Shown: positions 1-9,619, numbered from the stretch's first letter. The stretch is 64,000 nt of DNA from Verrucomicrobia bacterium SCGC AAA164-M04 (GCA_000383735.1 KB912157.1:13735-77734), one strand, 5' to 3'. The notes: a model not told the origin generated them from the letters alone. Numbers and translations are program-made.

Positions 1-461
1 GCCTTGCCGCATTTGGGGCACTCGTATTTCCAGCGCCTTTTTAAACTGCGGGTTGGTAAAGCTAATTCATGGGTTGCTGTTTCATCGGGAATTCCGAGAT
101 CCGCGCAAGCGCGTTGCCACTCCAAGCCATGGCTCTTAATTGAGCGATAAGGGTTTCTTTCATAAGCAACCAAGTGTGCTAGCTCGTGGAGCACAGTCCT
201 TTTAATCTCGGAGTCGGAAATCTTGCTGAGCTCTGGGTTTAACTGAATGAGTCCAATGGGCCAGAAGGCCCGTCCCGCACAGGAACGCATTCGTGGGTTC
301 CATTCAACCACCACCCTCTTCTCAAGGTCGATCAAGCCAAGGTCACGGGCCAGTTTGCGGCACCAATGGGAGAATGTTTCGTCAGGCCCCCGCTGGGGTA
401 AGGAAGATTCGCTGCCGCCGCGAGCAAGATCAGCAGATGGCTCAGCAAAACTGAACTTCAT
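1..461 (-). CDS. SprT-like zinc metalloprotease-fold protein, cut by left edge
   Basis: A reading frame on the minus strand runs off the left edge, so the C-terminus is missing. From the ATG at 461 (an in-frame ATG also lies at 482, with no clear ribosome site for either) it carries the zinc motif HELAH at residues 92-96, a following SHG with His111 as likely third ligand, and a CPKCGK half of a zinc ribbon at the very edge. This order (HExxH domain, then a C4 zinc ribbon) is that of the SprT-like family, whose eukaryotic members (Spartan) cut DNA-protein crosslinks; the bacterial role is not settled. It is transcribed away from the M48 gene, leaving an AT-rich divergent spacer at 483-608. 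The family call is firm, the function inferred. Confidence 0.85.
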   Translation of the reverse strand, partial: MKFSFAEPSADLARGGSESSLPQRGPDETFSHWCRKLARDLGLIDLEKRVVVEWNPRMRSCAGRAFWPIGLIQLNPELSKISDSEIKRTVLHELAHLVAYERNPYRSIKSHGLEWQRACADLGIPDETATHELALPTRSLKRRWKYECPKCGK

Positions 462-608
462 CTGACGGGCAGAACGGAACATACTCAGAAGTATTTCGGA
501 TCTCTTAATAATATCAAGTTCCTAAATAAAAAAGTTGAATTCAAAAAACAGCACTTTTCAGCAAAAAATCATCTTGTCGCTTTCGCGTCGCGCCATGAAC
601 GTCCTTCC

Positions 609-1874
609 ATGCCCGAGTTAAACCTTCTCGCTATCCTTCTCGTTGTAGCACTCACCGTTCTCTGGAAACTTGATTTCTTGGCAACCCTCCTCACTCTAAA
701 GAATCTTAAGCCTGAGTTACCTGAAGAATTTCGGGGCGTTTGGGATGACGAAAAATATCTAAAATCTCAATCCTACGAGAAGGCTCAGGCCCAATTTGGG
801 GTTGTTTCCTCAATCTCATCTCTCACCATCCTCCTGGCTTTTTGGTTTTTTGGAGGATTTGGCTGGGTGGATGGTCTAGTAGGTGAATTGGGCTATGGCA
901 AAATCGGGACAGGCCTGTCTTTCATTGGCCTCGTTTACCTTGGGTTTTGGCTCAGTTCTCTTCCGTTCGATCTCTATCACACCTTTGTTTTGGAAGAGCG
1001 ATTCGGTTTCAACAAAACCACAGCAAAGACTTACATCATTGATCAAATTAAATCTCATTTTCTCACTGCTATCCTCGGTGGCGGGATTGTGGCGCTTATT
1101 CTTTGGATTTTCGATTCGGTGCCCAATGCATGGGTCTGGGCTTGGTTGAGTTTTACGGCAATCTCGCTAGCGCTGACTTATCTCGCTCCGTCATTCCTTC
1201 TACCTCTTTTTAATAAATTCACACCATTAGAAGACCAAGAATTGAACGAAGCAATCCAATCGATGGCTGTGAAGTGTGAGTTCCCCCTAACTGAAATTTC
1301 GGTCATGGATGGATCCCGACGCTCCTCTAAGTCGAATGCTTTTTTTACGGGGTTTGGAAAGCGCAAAAAAATCGCACTTTTCGACACCTTGATTGAAAGT
1401 CAGACGACCGACGAATTGGTTGGTGTGCTTGCTCATGAGATCGGCCACTTTAAACGTAAGCATATCGTGCAGCGTCTCGTCATTTCGATTATCCAAACCG
1501 CCCTTATTTTCTTTTTGCTGGGAATGGCGACTAATCCGGAAAGCTCTTTGGGAAGCCAACTCTATGCCGCGTTTGGAATTTCAGCGGAGTCCAATGGATC
1601 CATTGCAGCAGGGCTCGTTTTATTCATGATTGTCTTCAAGCCGGTGTCCCGTGCTCTTTCAGTGGTTATGAATATGCTTTCTCGAAAACATGAATTCGAA
1701 GCCGATGAATATGCTGCCTCGAATCAAGGCACACCAAATCATTTGATTTCGGCCCTCAAGAAACTTTCAGCAAATAATCTTTCCAATTTGACGCCCCACC
1801 CGCTTGAGGTGTTCCTTGATCATTCCCATCCACCTGTTTTGGTCAGGATTCAAGCCCTCAAAAAGTTAGGCTAG
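609..1874 (+). CDS. M48 family membrane zinc protease (Ste24/CAAX type)
   Basis: A 421-residue integral membrane protein. Hydrophobic helices cover about residues 5-30, 65-115 and 150-205, followed by the catalytic HEIGH motif (His276, Glu277, His280) and the distal zinc ligand motif EADE (Glu364-367), with two more hydrophobic segments between them at about 290-350. The N-terminal domain and the length match the M48A subfamily related to yeast Ste24 rather than HtpX, which is shorter. Bacterial members are thought to degrade membrane or misfolded envelope proteins; bacteria do not make CAAX-prenylated substrates, so the eukaryotic name should not be carried over. Its last nine bases overlap the convergent transporter gene. 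Confidence 0.93.
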   Translation: MPELNLLAILLVVALTVLWKLDFLATLLTLKNLKPELPEEFRGVWDDEKYLKSQSYEKAQAQFGVVSSISSLTILLAFWFFGGFGWVDGLVGELGYGKIGTGLSFIGLVYLGFWLSSLPFDLYHTFVLEERFGFNKTTAKTYIIDQIKSHFLTAILGGGIVALILWIFDSVPNAWVWAWLSFTAISLALTYLAPSFLLPLFNKFTPLEDQELNEAIQSMAVKCEFPLTEISVMDGSRRSSKSNAFFTGFGKRKKIALFDTLIESQTTDELVGVLAHEIGHFKRKHIVQRLVISIIQTALIFFLLGMATNPESSLGSQLYAAFGISAESNGSIAAGLVLFMIVFKPVSRALSVVMNMLSRKHEFEADEYAASNQGTPNHLISALKKLSANNLSNLTPHPLEVFLDHSHPPVLVRIQALKKLG

Positions 1875-3056
1875 CGGTTTGGTTTTTGGAGCGATTGGTC
1901 GGCCTTTGTAGCCGAAAGCGAAGAGGGTCAGAGCGAGGCAATTCATCCCGGTGAGGACGGCCCAATAACCTGACCATCCCCATGAAGGTGATAGTAAGTG
2001 GTAAAGTCTATCAACCGTTAAAATCCCCAGGACTGTCCCAAGCCCTCCGGTAAAGAAACCCAAGAGAGCCTGCGCTTGGGTTCGCATCCCCTCATCGACC
2101 CGGCGATGGACAAAAACTCGTCCTGCCTCGAAGAAGAAGGTCCAGCAGAATCCATGTAGAGTGATGCCAATAACTAACCAAGTGACCTCATCAAAAGCGT
2201 AAAAGCTGTAGCGCAGCACTCCGCTTCCAATTGCAAGAAGAAGGATGGTTTTGACTCGGAATCGTGCGATCACCCAGCCCATTAAAAGCATGGCTATGGT
2301 TTCCATAACCTGAGCTGTCGCCATAAAAGCGCTGACCGATTCAACTCCTAGTTCCTTAAGATGTTTAGGTGTATGTAGATAGTAAGCACCGAGTGGGATA
2401 CTGAATAGAAGTGCGGTAGAAAAATAGACAAATAAATCCCGATCACGGAGTAATTTGAGCGCTCCTAGACCCAGATTATCCGTCCACTTCTTGGGCTTAT
2501 CGCCCTTCGGTAAAGTCACTGGAAGAAGAAAGCAGGCAATTCCTGCAAATACCCTAACGCCTGCGCCAAGTTTCCCGGTCTCTGCAGAAAAATCGAGACC
2601 CCATAAACTTACGAGTAGGCTAGAGGCCATCCACCCGAGGGTCCCCCACACTCGAAAAAGTCCGAAGGTCTTCCCTGGATCAGCTAGACTTGATAGCGTG
2701 ATTGTCGTCAAAAGTGACCAAGCTGGTGCCGAAATGAGGGCGTTAACAATGAAGAACGAAAGAAACCAACCCCCTCCCCAATTTTGCTCAAGTGAGTGGA
2801 ATGCCATGTAAAGGAAACCGGCTCCTAAAAGCATAATCCAGCCAAGAACTTTTTGCGCTTCAAGTCTTTGATCAACTTGAGCCCCAAAAATGAGTGGGGA
2901 AATCATGCCGGCAAGAGGCGGGGCCAAAAATGCCCATACCGCCCAGCTGCCCAAACCATAATTTTCTAGGACATTGGCGAGAGCTGGAAACCAAAACCCT
3001 GGGGCAGAGGCGAGGAGGAAGAAAACCACCGCCAGCCAATAACGGTGGCCTTTCAT
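1866..3056 (-). CDS. Major facilitator superfamily transporter (nucleoside/H+ symporter-like)
   Basis: A 396-residue protein made almost wholly of hydrophobic helices, about twelve, with the central cytoplasmic loop near residues 200-210 (basic, KGDKPKK). The WGTLGWM stretch near residue 140 and the overall pattern resemble the nucleoside:H+ symporter branch of the major facilitator superfamily, members of which are frequent in Planctomycetes and Verrucomicrobia. The substrate cannot be read from sequence. It starts four bases after the glnS stop codon, so it is probably the last gene of the leftward unit that begins with the small membrane protein at 6432. Its 3-prime end overlaps the M48 gene. 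Confidence 0.82.
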   Translation of the reverse strand: MKGHRYWLAVVFFLLASAPGFWFPALANVLENYGLGSWAVWAFLAPPLAGMISPLIFGAQVDQRLEAQKVLGWIMLLGAGFLYMAFHSLEQNWGGGWFLSFFIVNALISAPAWSLLTTITLSSLADPGKTFGLFRVWGTLGWMASSLLVSLWGLDFSAETGKLGAGVRVFAGIACFLLPVTLPKGDKPKKWTDNLGLGALKLLRDRDLFVYFSTALLFSIPLGAYYLHTPKHLKELGVESVSAFMATAQVMETIAMLLMGWVIARFRVKTILLLAIGSGVLRYSFYAFDEVTWLVIGITLHGFCWTFFFEAGRVFVHRRVDEGMRTQAQALLGFFTGGLGTVLGILTVDRLYHLLSPSWGWSGYWAVLTGMNCLALTLFAFGYKGRPIAPKTKPLA

Positions 3057-3060
3057 AGAT

Positions 3061-4731
3061 CTATTTCTTGGAACCCCAGGAATCTCTTAGAGTAGAAATT
3101 CTATTAAAGACCGGCCTCTCCAAAGTGTGGTCTTCAGTATCGGTGCAAAAGTATCCAATGCGCTCAAACTGGCACCGTTCCCCTGCTGCCATTGCTGCTA
3201 GACTTGGTTCCACTTGAGCGTTTGCCACTACGGACAAGCTATCTGGGTTTAAGCAGGCCAAGTAACCACCTTCTGCGCTGTCGGGCACTTCCTCCGTAAA
3301 GAGTCGATCGTAAAGGCGGACCTCGGCATTGACCGCTTCTTGGCAAGAAACCCAATGGATCGCTGTGCGACATTGCACCCCTTCAGGCGCTGACTGGCCG
3401 ATGGTGTTTGGCAGGAAATGACAATGGATTTCCAAGACCTCTCCATCATCGTCGAGAAGGTGCTCGGTATGTTGAATGATATAGGCACCCCGAAGCCGCA
3501 CTGCCCCTCCAGGTTTGAGTCGGAAGTATTTTTTCGGGGCATCGATCATAAAGTCGTCACGCTCGATCCAAAATTCCCGTGTGAAAGTTAGTTCCCGCGT
3601 TCCATTATCTTCATTTTCGGGGTTATTGGGGACGGTTACCTTTTCGCTCTCACCTTCCGGGTAGTTCGTGACGATCACTTTAATGGGGTCTAGGACCGCC
3701 ATTTTTCGAAAGGCAACTTTGTTGAGATGGTTTCTCACTTCAAATTCAAGTAGCGCAAAATCAGAAAGTGAATTCTGTTTTGTTAAACCGACTCTATCAA
3801 CAAATGCGCGAATTGCCTCGGGCGGATAACCTCGGCGGCGCATTCCGCTGAGTGTCGACATGCGTGGGTCATTCCAGCCCCCGACATGCTTCTCATCAAC
3901 GAGCTGGATGAACTTACGCTTGCTCATGATAGTGTATCCAATATTGAGCCGCGCAAATTCGATCTGACGTGGTTTTGATGGAACCGGGCAGTTTTCCACA
4001 ACCCAGTTATAAAGTGGGCGATGATTCTCGAATTCAAGTGAACAGAGCGAGTGTGTGATGTGCTCTTTTGCGTCTTCAAGTGGATGAGCGAAATCATACA
4101 TTGGATAAATACACCACTTGTCACCCGTGTGGTGATGCTGAGCGTGGACAACACGGTAAAGCACTGGATCCCGCATATTCATATTAAAGGATTCCATGTC
4201 GATGTTGGCTCGGAGGACGGCTCCGCCATCTTTGAACGCTCCTTCGCGCATTTGCCTGAAAAGATCTAAATTTTCATCCACAGAGCGGTCCCGATGAGGA
4301 GAAGGAGTTCCGACGATGTTGACATTTCCTCTTTGGGATCGGATCTCTTCCGGTTTTTGAGTGTCAACATATGCCAGCCCCTTCTTGATTAAAGAAACCG
4401 CGCAATCGTAGAAGAAATCGAAGTAGTCGCTCGCGAAAAAAAGATGATCACCCCAATCGTATCCGAGCCATTCGATATCTCGTTTAATCGATTCGACATA
4501 TTCGGTGTCCTCCTTAACCGGATTGGTGTCGTCAAAGCGTAGGTGGCACTGGGATCCTGACCCGGCGTATTCGTTCGCGATTCCAAAGTTCAATCCAATC
4601 GCTTTGGCATGTCCAATGTGAAGGTAGCCATTTGGCTCGGGGGGGAAACGGGTGATCGGAGCAGTATGTTTTCCACTCTCCAGATCGTTCGCGATGATCT
4701 CGCGAATAAAGTCTTTTTTTTCGTCGCTCAT
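3061..4731 (-). CDS. glnS: Glutaminyl-tRNA synthetase
   Basis: A class Ic aminoacyl-tRNA synthetase of 556 residues that charges tRNA-Gln with glutamine. The class I HIGH motif is at residues 38-41 within PPEPNGYLHIGHAKA, and the second signature appears as MSKRK, the usual form in GlnRS in place of KMSKS. The C-terminal half has the beta-barrel anticodon-binding region and ends near the normal family length. Having GlnRS means the organism need not rely on the GatCAB amidation route for glutamine, though both can coexist. It lies six bases downstream of the M20 peptidase gene and four bases upstream of the MFS gene, so it is probably part of one transcript. Confidence 0.97.
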   Translation of the reverse strand: MSDEKKDFIREIIANDLESGKHTAPITRFPPEPNGYLHIGHAKAIGLNFGIANEYAGSGSQCHLRFDDTNPVKEDTEYVESIKRDIEWLGYDWGDHLFFASDYFDFFYDCAVSLIKKGLAYVDTQKPEEIRSQRGNVNIVGTPSPHRDRSVDENLDLFRQMREGAFKDGGAVLRANIDMESFNMNMRDPVLYRVVHAQHHHTGDKWCIYPMYDFAHPLEDAKEHITHSLCSLEFENHRPLYNWVVENCPVPSKPRQIEFARLNIGYTIMSKRKFIQLVDEKHVGGWNDPRMSTLSGMRRRGYPPEAIRAFVDRVGLTKQNSLSDFALLEFEVRNHLNKVAFRKMAVLDPIKVIVTNYPEGESEKVTVPNNPENEDNGTRELTFTREFWIERDDFMIDAPKKYFRLKPGGAVRLRGAYIIQHTEHLLDDDGEVLEIHCHFLPNTIGQSAPEGVQCRTAIHWVSCQEAVNAEVRLYDRLFTEEVPDSAEGGYLACLNPDSLSVVANAQVEPSLAAMAAGERCQFERIGYFCTDTEDHTLERPVFNRISTLRDSWGSKK

Positions 4732-4737
4732 GAGCTC

Positions 4738-6100
4738 TTAAAGTTTTGAAAGTTCTTTGAGTAATTCGCAGCTCATTTCGATCCCTTTTTTAAAGTTTTC
4801 AACTGAGTAATTTTCGTTTGGGGCGTGAATTTGGCAATCTGGCAAAGCTAGCCCGAGCATCAGGCTGTCTGCCTCAAGGATCTCCTTCATGTCTTGTATG
4901 ATTGGGATGCTTCCACCCTCACGGATAAGAACTGGATCTCTTCCGAAAGCGGTTGTAAGAGCCGCCTGGGCAGCTTTTCCAAACTTTGAATGGGGATCGT
5001 TGTGGTAAGCCTTGCCGGAGTGACCATTGTGAATCTCGATCGTCACGCCTTTGGGTTTGTGTTTACGAAGATGTTCTTCGACTTGTTGTTGTATCTTGGC
5101 TGGATCTTGGCCGGGAACGAGTCGACATGAGAGCTTGAATGTCGCTTCGGCAGGTAAAACGGTCTTCGAGCCCTCGCCTTGATAACCACTTCCAAAGCCA
5201 TTTACTTCGACAGTGGGTCTTGCCCACAGGCGTTCCGCCATAGAGTAGCCCGGCTCCCCAAATGACTCAGGAGAACCTGTGGTTTTCAAAAAATCTTCAT
5301 CACTAGTGCCAGGGACTTTTGACCACATTTCACGTTCCCAGTCTTCTAGAGGAAAGACAGCCTCGTAAAATCCTGCGATCGCGATCCTGCCGTCATCGTC
5401 ATGCAAACTAGCAATCATCCGAGCTGCCGCTGTCGCTGGATTGGCAATGCATCCACCATAAACCCCTGAGTGAAGATCGCCAGTTGGCCCTTTTACTTTA
5501 ACTTCGAGGCAAGTGATCCCCCGTAAGCCGTAGCCAAGAGTTGGCACGCCGGGAGCAACCATTCCAGTGTCAGACACCGCGATGATATCACAAGCGAGTG
5601 AGTGTTTATGTTCATTTAAAAATGGAACAAGATTTGGCGATCCAATCTCCTCTTCTCCTTCAATAAGGAAAATAACGTTAAGTGGGAGCTCGCCGTTTTG
5701 CTTCATTATTTTCTCGGCACCGAGGATATGGACAAAGTGTTGTCCCTTGTTGTCTGCTCCCCCCCCTACCCCAGATTTTTCCATCGCGGATTTCTGGTTC
5801 AAATGGCGCCGAATCCCAAAGCTCCAAAGGGTCGACAGGTTGAACATCGTAATGACCATAGATTAAGACGGTTGGACGTCCTTCTACTTTTTTATTGCGA
5901 GCTACGATCACCGGGTTTCCAGGAGTTTCGTGGAGTCCAGTCTCTAGCCCCAGGTTCTCGAGTTGACCTTTCAACCACTCGGCGTTGGCTCGGACGTCTT
6001 CGACGTGGCGGGAATCGGTGGAGATGCTGGGGAATCGCAAGTGTTGAAAAAGGCGCTCAAGCTCTGAAGTCATGTCAGAGGGATGAGGCTGGTCCGCCAA
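4738..6100 (-). pseudogene. M20 family dipeptidase (CNDP-like), frameshifted at a G8 tract
   Basis: Two minus-strand frames together encode one M20 metallopeptidase of about 453 residues. The upstream frame (6100 to about 5766) carries the start and the zinc motif YGHYDVQP, then GKIWGRGG. The downstream frame resumes with ADNKGQ and carries the catalytic EGEEEIGS, the dimerisation domain and the C-terminal HAPNE motif. The two join if one G is removed from the run of eight at 5759-5766, which lies inside the conserved GRGGADNKG motif. So this is either a homopolymer error in the assembly, a recent frameshift, or a slippery site. If intact, the enzyme would hydrolyse dipeptides. It is followed by glnS after six bases. 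Confidence 0.9.
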
Positions 6101-6117
6101 ACTCGCAAGTCACAAAT

Positions 6118-6432
6118 CTAATCCTGCAATGATTCTTCGTTTTTAGACGATTTCGTTAGACCGAGTTTTCGCTTCTCTTCACCAATGACAGCCAAAGCAT
6201 CAAAGAGAGCCATAAGGATCATGAATAGACACATCGATCCAAGAAATCCCCAGAAAATCAACATTCTCCAGAGTCCCCGCGAGAGCCACGAATCGAGCGG
6301 CCAATTTCCTAGTGAAAAATAGGCCACAATCAGCATCAGTAATCCGGTGATAAACCGACGGCGCTTGCCTCGGTCGCTGAGAGTGACAGTGGCGATTGCG
6401 AGCGACATTTGCCACCAACCGGATCTTTTCAT
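6118..6432 (-). CDS. Small two-helix membrane protein
   Basis: I do not recognise a named family. From the ATG at 6432 it is 104 residues: a short basic start (MKRSGWW), a basic stretch RGKRRR near residue 22, two hydrophobic helices at about residues 27-45 and 52-76, and a charged C-terminal tail rich in Lys, Glu and Ser. A longer frame opens upstream at 6516, but it would overlap the start of the divergent glycosyltransferase gene, so I prefer the shorter form. It ends 17 bases before the M20 peptidase gene and probably starts that leftward transcript. The function is unknown. Confidence 0.65.
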   Translation of the reverse strand: MKRSGWWQMSLAIATVTLSDRGKRRRFITGLLMLIVAYFSLGNWPLDSWLSRGLWRMLIFWGFLGSMCLFMILMALFDALAVIGEEKRKLGLTKSSKNEESLQD

Positions 6433-6499
6433 GGGGAAAGCATAGCGAATCCCGTTTGCTATCGCAACGCTATCATGCAAGCTCACGTTTTCCAGTAGC

Positions 6500-7849
6500 A
6501 TGAAAATTCTGATCATTCACTACCATCTTCGTGCCGGAGGCGTTACACGGGTGATCGAATCACAAGCGCAAATTCTTCGAGAGCAAGGTCATGAGGTCCA
6601 GATTGCTTCTAGTGGTCCACTAGAAGAGTGGGCTAAGCCGGGGGTGGTTCTTCCGGAGTTGGATTATAGAACTGAGGGGACAATCCCGGTTGAGCGACTC
6701 CTTGAACAAAAGGCCGACCTTTGGATTATTCATAATCCAACTCTTGGGCTTAATATTAATTTTCCAGAGATGATCGAAATTGCAGCACGGGCGGGAGTGC
6801 CCATGTTAATGCAAATCCACGATTTTGTGGAAGATGGACGGCCTGAAAATTACCAGCTTGTTATTGGGAATCAACGACTCTACCCCAATGCCCAGCACGT
6901 TCATTATGCCACTATCAATCGGCGTGACCTTGGAATTCTTAAGGCCGCAGGTGTTCCCGAATCTCGTGTTCACTTCCTTCCTAACGCTGTCAATCCGCCT
7001 CTTATCAAAAAAAGGGCCTTAAAAGATCCCTTTGTTTTTTATCCGGTCCGTGGGATTCGCCGAAAAAATCTCGGGGAACTTTGTCTTTTGGCGGCTCACG
7101 CTCCGCCCAAGACTCGCTTTGCGGTCGCTTTGCGATCTGGTTCGGAGGAACCCGCTTTCATTCATGATGATTGGGTTAGCTTTGCCGAAAAAGAGCAACT
7201 CCCGATTGACTTCGATGTCGTCAGCCATGATTCCGGCTCCTTTGTGGAATTACTGGAGAGAGCAACTCATCTTGTTACGACCTCAATCAGCGAAGGCTTT
7301 GGGCTTACTTTTCTGGATCCTGCTTTCTTAAATAAACCGCTTATCGGTCGTGACCTGCCGCAAATCACCCGTGACTTCGTCGGCTATGGCACCCTTTATC
7401 AATCTATTCCCGTCTCTCTTGATGTCCTGCCAAGCTTAGAGAAAGAATATCGTGAGCAACTCACAACAACCATGCTGGCTTACGGCCGAACTATGGACGT
7501 CTCAGAGCTGGATTATGCGTGGTCCCAATTCTCGGCTGGCGGAACCATCGACTTTGGGAATCTTCCAGAGAGGCTTCAGCGCAAAGTGATTTCAGATGTC
7601 ACTCTTCCAGAGCTATCGGCTTGGCTAGAGGGCGCCCTCCGTCAAGAGGCCAAGGAAGTGGACACATCTCCTTGGACTTTAAAGAGCTACTCCGAAAATC
7701 TGGACAAGATTGTAAAAGCTATCGGCGCACCCGGCGATCTTGGTTGGATTTCTCCCGAGCGGATTCTCACCCAATTTATCGTGCCCGAAAAATTCCACTT
7801 CCTACGGTCGAGGCTCAGTTATTTTGATACTCCGCCCACCAACGATTGA
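6500..7849 (+). CDS. Glycosyltransferase family 4-like protein
   Basis: A 449-residue GT-B fold enzyme. The N-terminal Rossmann half opens with MKILIIHYHLRAGGVTRVIE, typical of the family, and the donor-binding half has the glycine-rich SEGFGLTFLDP motif with Glu265, equivalent to the E-x7-E nucleotide-sugar site of retaining GT4 transferases. The C-terminal 100 residues after DVTLPELSAW are less conserved. There are no other sugar or polysaccharide genes beside it, so the acceptor cannot be guessed. It is transcribed divergently from the small membrane protein, and its last 35 bases overlap the convergent PmoA-like gene. Confidence 0.88.
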   Translation: MKILIIHYHLRAGGVTRVIESQAQILREQGHEVQIASSGPLEEWAKPGVVLPELDYRTEGTIPVERLLEQKADLWIIHNPTLGLNINFPEMIEIAARAGVPMLMQIHDFVEDGRPENYQLVIGNQRLYPNAQHVHYATINRRDLGILKAAGVPESRVHFLPNAVNPPLIKKRALKDPFVFYPVRGIRRKNLGELCLLAAHAPPKTRFAVALRSGSEEPAFIHDDWVSFAEKEQLPIDFDVVSHDSGSFVELLERATHLVTTSISEGFGLTFLDPAFLNKPLIGRDLPQITRDFVGYGTLYQSIPVSLDVLPSLEKEYREQLTTTMLAYGRTMDVSELDYAWSQFSAGGTIDFGNLPERLQRKVISDVTLPELSAWLEGALRQEAKEVDTSPWTLKSYSENLDKIVKAIGAPGDLGWISPERILTQFIVPEKFHFLRSRLSYFDTPPTND

Positions 7850-8735
7850 TCGCGTCTTTATTGGGCTTTCCGTCTGAGATGACGATCCGATATCTCCACG
7901 TTACCAACTCATTTGGTTGAATCACCAATGGTTTTTCCTGAATTGGGGTCCAGCAGAGAAAGACTTTACCGTCTGGCCAAGTTCGCAAGCGTTGGGGAGC
8001 ATCAAAGTTTTTTGGATGCCCCATCATCGTGACAGTGGCATCGCCTTTGCTGGTCGGCCCAAAAATAGCACACCAATCTGCACGAGTGGCGTGACTGTCT
8101 TCTCGCTTTTTTCCAGCAGAGGTGAGGTAATTGCTGTTCTTCGAATTCCACGAGTGGGGGCCACGATAGGCGAGAGGTCCGCCATATCGATAGACAGGTA
8201 AGTCTAACCTTTCATTAGAAACGTTTTTCTGAGTGAGATGATAGTCGATAAAGTTTTCCTCTTTCGTTGCTTTAACCGAGATTGAGAGTGCCTCTTTGAG
8301 AATGATGGTCTCTTCCCTCTCGCCCCCTTTGAACGCAACTTGTTCCTGTTCCACGGTGAATCCAGTCGCGTTTCTTTTGTGCAATTTTAAAAAACGGACT
8401 CTCCCGCTTTCTTTTCCCAAATTCCAAAAATCCGGCTGGTCCTTACCGTGTTTGGTTTTCACCCATGCATGCCACAATCCCAAATGATGAAGGTGGTCGC
8501 TTGGGTGAACACCAGTAACAATTCCCCCTTTGGGGCTTTTGAGAGGGTGGATGAATCCACTCCGACGATAAGTTTCCTTGGCTCCTTCTGGCGGTGCAAC
8601 TTCAGTTTTGTGGTAAGTCAGGATGTCGGTATTACCTCGGAGGATAACAATATCTTTCTCTGAGTCGATAACCCTGATCTCTTGGGCTGAGACCAATAGA
8701 CAACTCAAAATGAAAGCGCTAAATCTTAGAGCCAT
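7815..8735 (-). CDS. PmoA-like secreted protein (DUF6807)
   Basis: A 306-residue protein with a short N-terminal signal peptide (MALRFSAFILSCLLVSAQ). The remainder is beta-rich, with GIVTGVHPSDHLHHLGLWHAW and a late WGEWCAIFGP-type segment (here ADWCAIFGP), characteristic of the family labelled PmoA in older databases (PF14100, now DUF6807). The label comes from a naming accident; these proteins are not methane monooxygenase subunits. The family is abundant in Planctomycetes and Verrucomicrobia and is assumed to act on carbohydrates outside the cytoplasm. Its start ATG overlaps the stop of the TIM-barrel gene upstream, pointing to translational coupling. Confidence 0.85.
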   Translation of the reverse strand: MALRFSAFILSCLLVSAQEIRVIDSEKDIVILRGNTDILTYHKTEVAPPEGAKETYRRSGFIHPLKSPKGGIVTGVHPSDHLHHLGLWHAWVKTKHGKDQPDFWNLGKESGRVRFLKLHKRNATGFTVEQEQVAFKGGEREETIILKEALSISVKATKEENFIDYHLTQKNVSNERLDLPVYRYGGPLAYRGPHSWNSKNSNYLTSAGKKREDSHATRADWCAIFGPTSKGDATVTMMGHPKNFDAPQRLRTWPDGKVFLCWTPIQEKPLVIQPNELVTWRYRIVISDGKPNKDAINRWWAEYQNN

Positions 8736-9619
8736 GACTTTAAAACTTTTACATCTCGCGTGATATTGGCGACGGCCTTCATCACGATTTTCTTAGGGTA
8801 AATTGGAGCTTCTCCCCATTCCATGTGCAAAGACAAAGGCATCGATGAATGCCCGTCACTTACGTCATCAAAAGTCTTTTTATTAACGATCCCTGTATCG
8901 AGCGGGACATTTCTAAGGCTTGCTGTCCGCTTGCCGCTCCAACTGGCGTCTTTCACAAAAATTGATCGGACGTGCTTTCCCATCGCGGCTAGAGCCGTTG
9001 GGAAGGATAAGCCTGACCCCGCCTTAACATGACGAAGATCGAAGGCGATCGCAGCGTGAGCTGGATCGATGTTTTTAAACATCATGGCGGCGTCCCAAGC
9101 GAGCGATCCAGCATACTTAGGCCCGGCGTGAATTTGATAAAGAGCCTGCACTCCAATTTCGCGGTTCATTGCCTCGATCTCTTTCAGCTTCGTCGTATTC
9201 TCTGCAACCTGCGTGAGAAGATCTTTCGTTAAGTCGTAGCGAAAATAATCCATTCGATAGCGGATGATGCCATTAGCTTTAAGGATACGCAGGAAATTGG
9301 CATTTTTTGCACTCGCGGAGTCTACATTGCACGTTGCGATTAAGGCTTTCTGACCATTCTTCTCGAGAGATTTAACCATCTTGGGGACTTCAACCTCGGC
9401 GTTTTTGGGCTCAATGTGCCCTCCCCGCCGAATCGTCGCTTCGATCCCTTGGACCCCCATTTTTGCCAACTCTTCACCCATGCGATCGTAATCGAGGGTT
9501 TGGATAGGCTTTTCAAAAACCACAATCGGCCATGATCCAAATTTAGTGGATTGGGCTGCAGCCAGTCTTGCTCCGATCGCTGTGAGTCCGGCTTGCGCGA
9601 TAAAATGACCTCGTTTCAT
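8726..9619 (-). CDS. Sugar phosphate isomerase/epimerase-like TIM-barrel protein, exported
   Basis: Starting at the ATG at 9619 gives 297 residues with an N-terminal export signal (MKRGHFIAQAGLTAIGARLAAAQ) that resembles Tat-anchored or secreted relatives; a longer frame to 9727 would overlap the M16 gene promoter. The body follows the xylose-isomerase-like TIM barrel pattern: MGVQGIEATIRRGGHIEP, then IATCNV, YRMDYFRYD, QIHAGPKYAG, AIAFDLRHV and IFVKD on successive strands. Substrates of exported relatives in these phyla are mostly unknown sugars. The stop overlaps the PmoA-like start by ten bases, so the two are very likely made together. Confidence 0.85.
   Translation of the reverse strand: MKRGHFIAQAGLTAIGARLAAAQSTKFGSWPIVVFEKPIQTLDYDRMGEELAKMGVQGIEATIRRGGHIEPKNAEVEVPKMVKSLEKNGQKALIATCNVDSASAKNANFLRILKANGIIRYRMDYFRYDLTKDLLTQVAENTTKLKEIEAMNREIGVQALYQIHAGPKYAGSLAWDAAMMFKNIDPAHAAIAFDLRHVKAGSGLSFPTALAAMGKHVRSIFVKDASWSGKRTASLRNVPLDTGIVNKKTFDDVSDGHSSMPLSLHMEWGEAPIYPKKIVMKAVANITRDVKVLKSWL

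Noticed and set aside
5698..6132. A 144-codon plus-strand frame opposite the M20 gene
   Set aside because: It is the antisense shadow of the M20 N-terminal part, where conserved zinc motifs show the coding strand is minus.
7815..8735. Calling the PmoA-like gene a methane monooxygenase subunit
   Set aside because: The name is a database artefact; the protein is a soluble exported beta-rich protein without the membrane helices of true PmoA.
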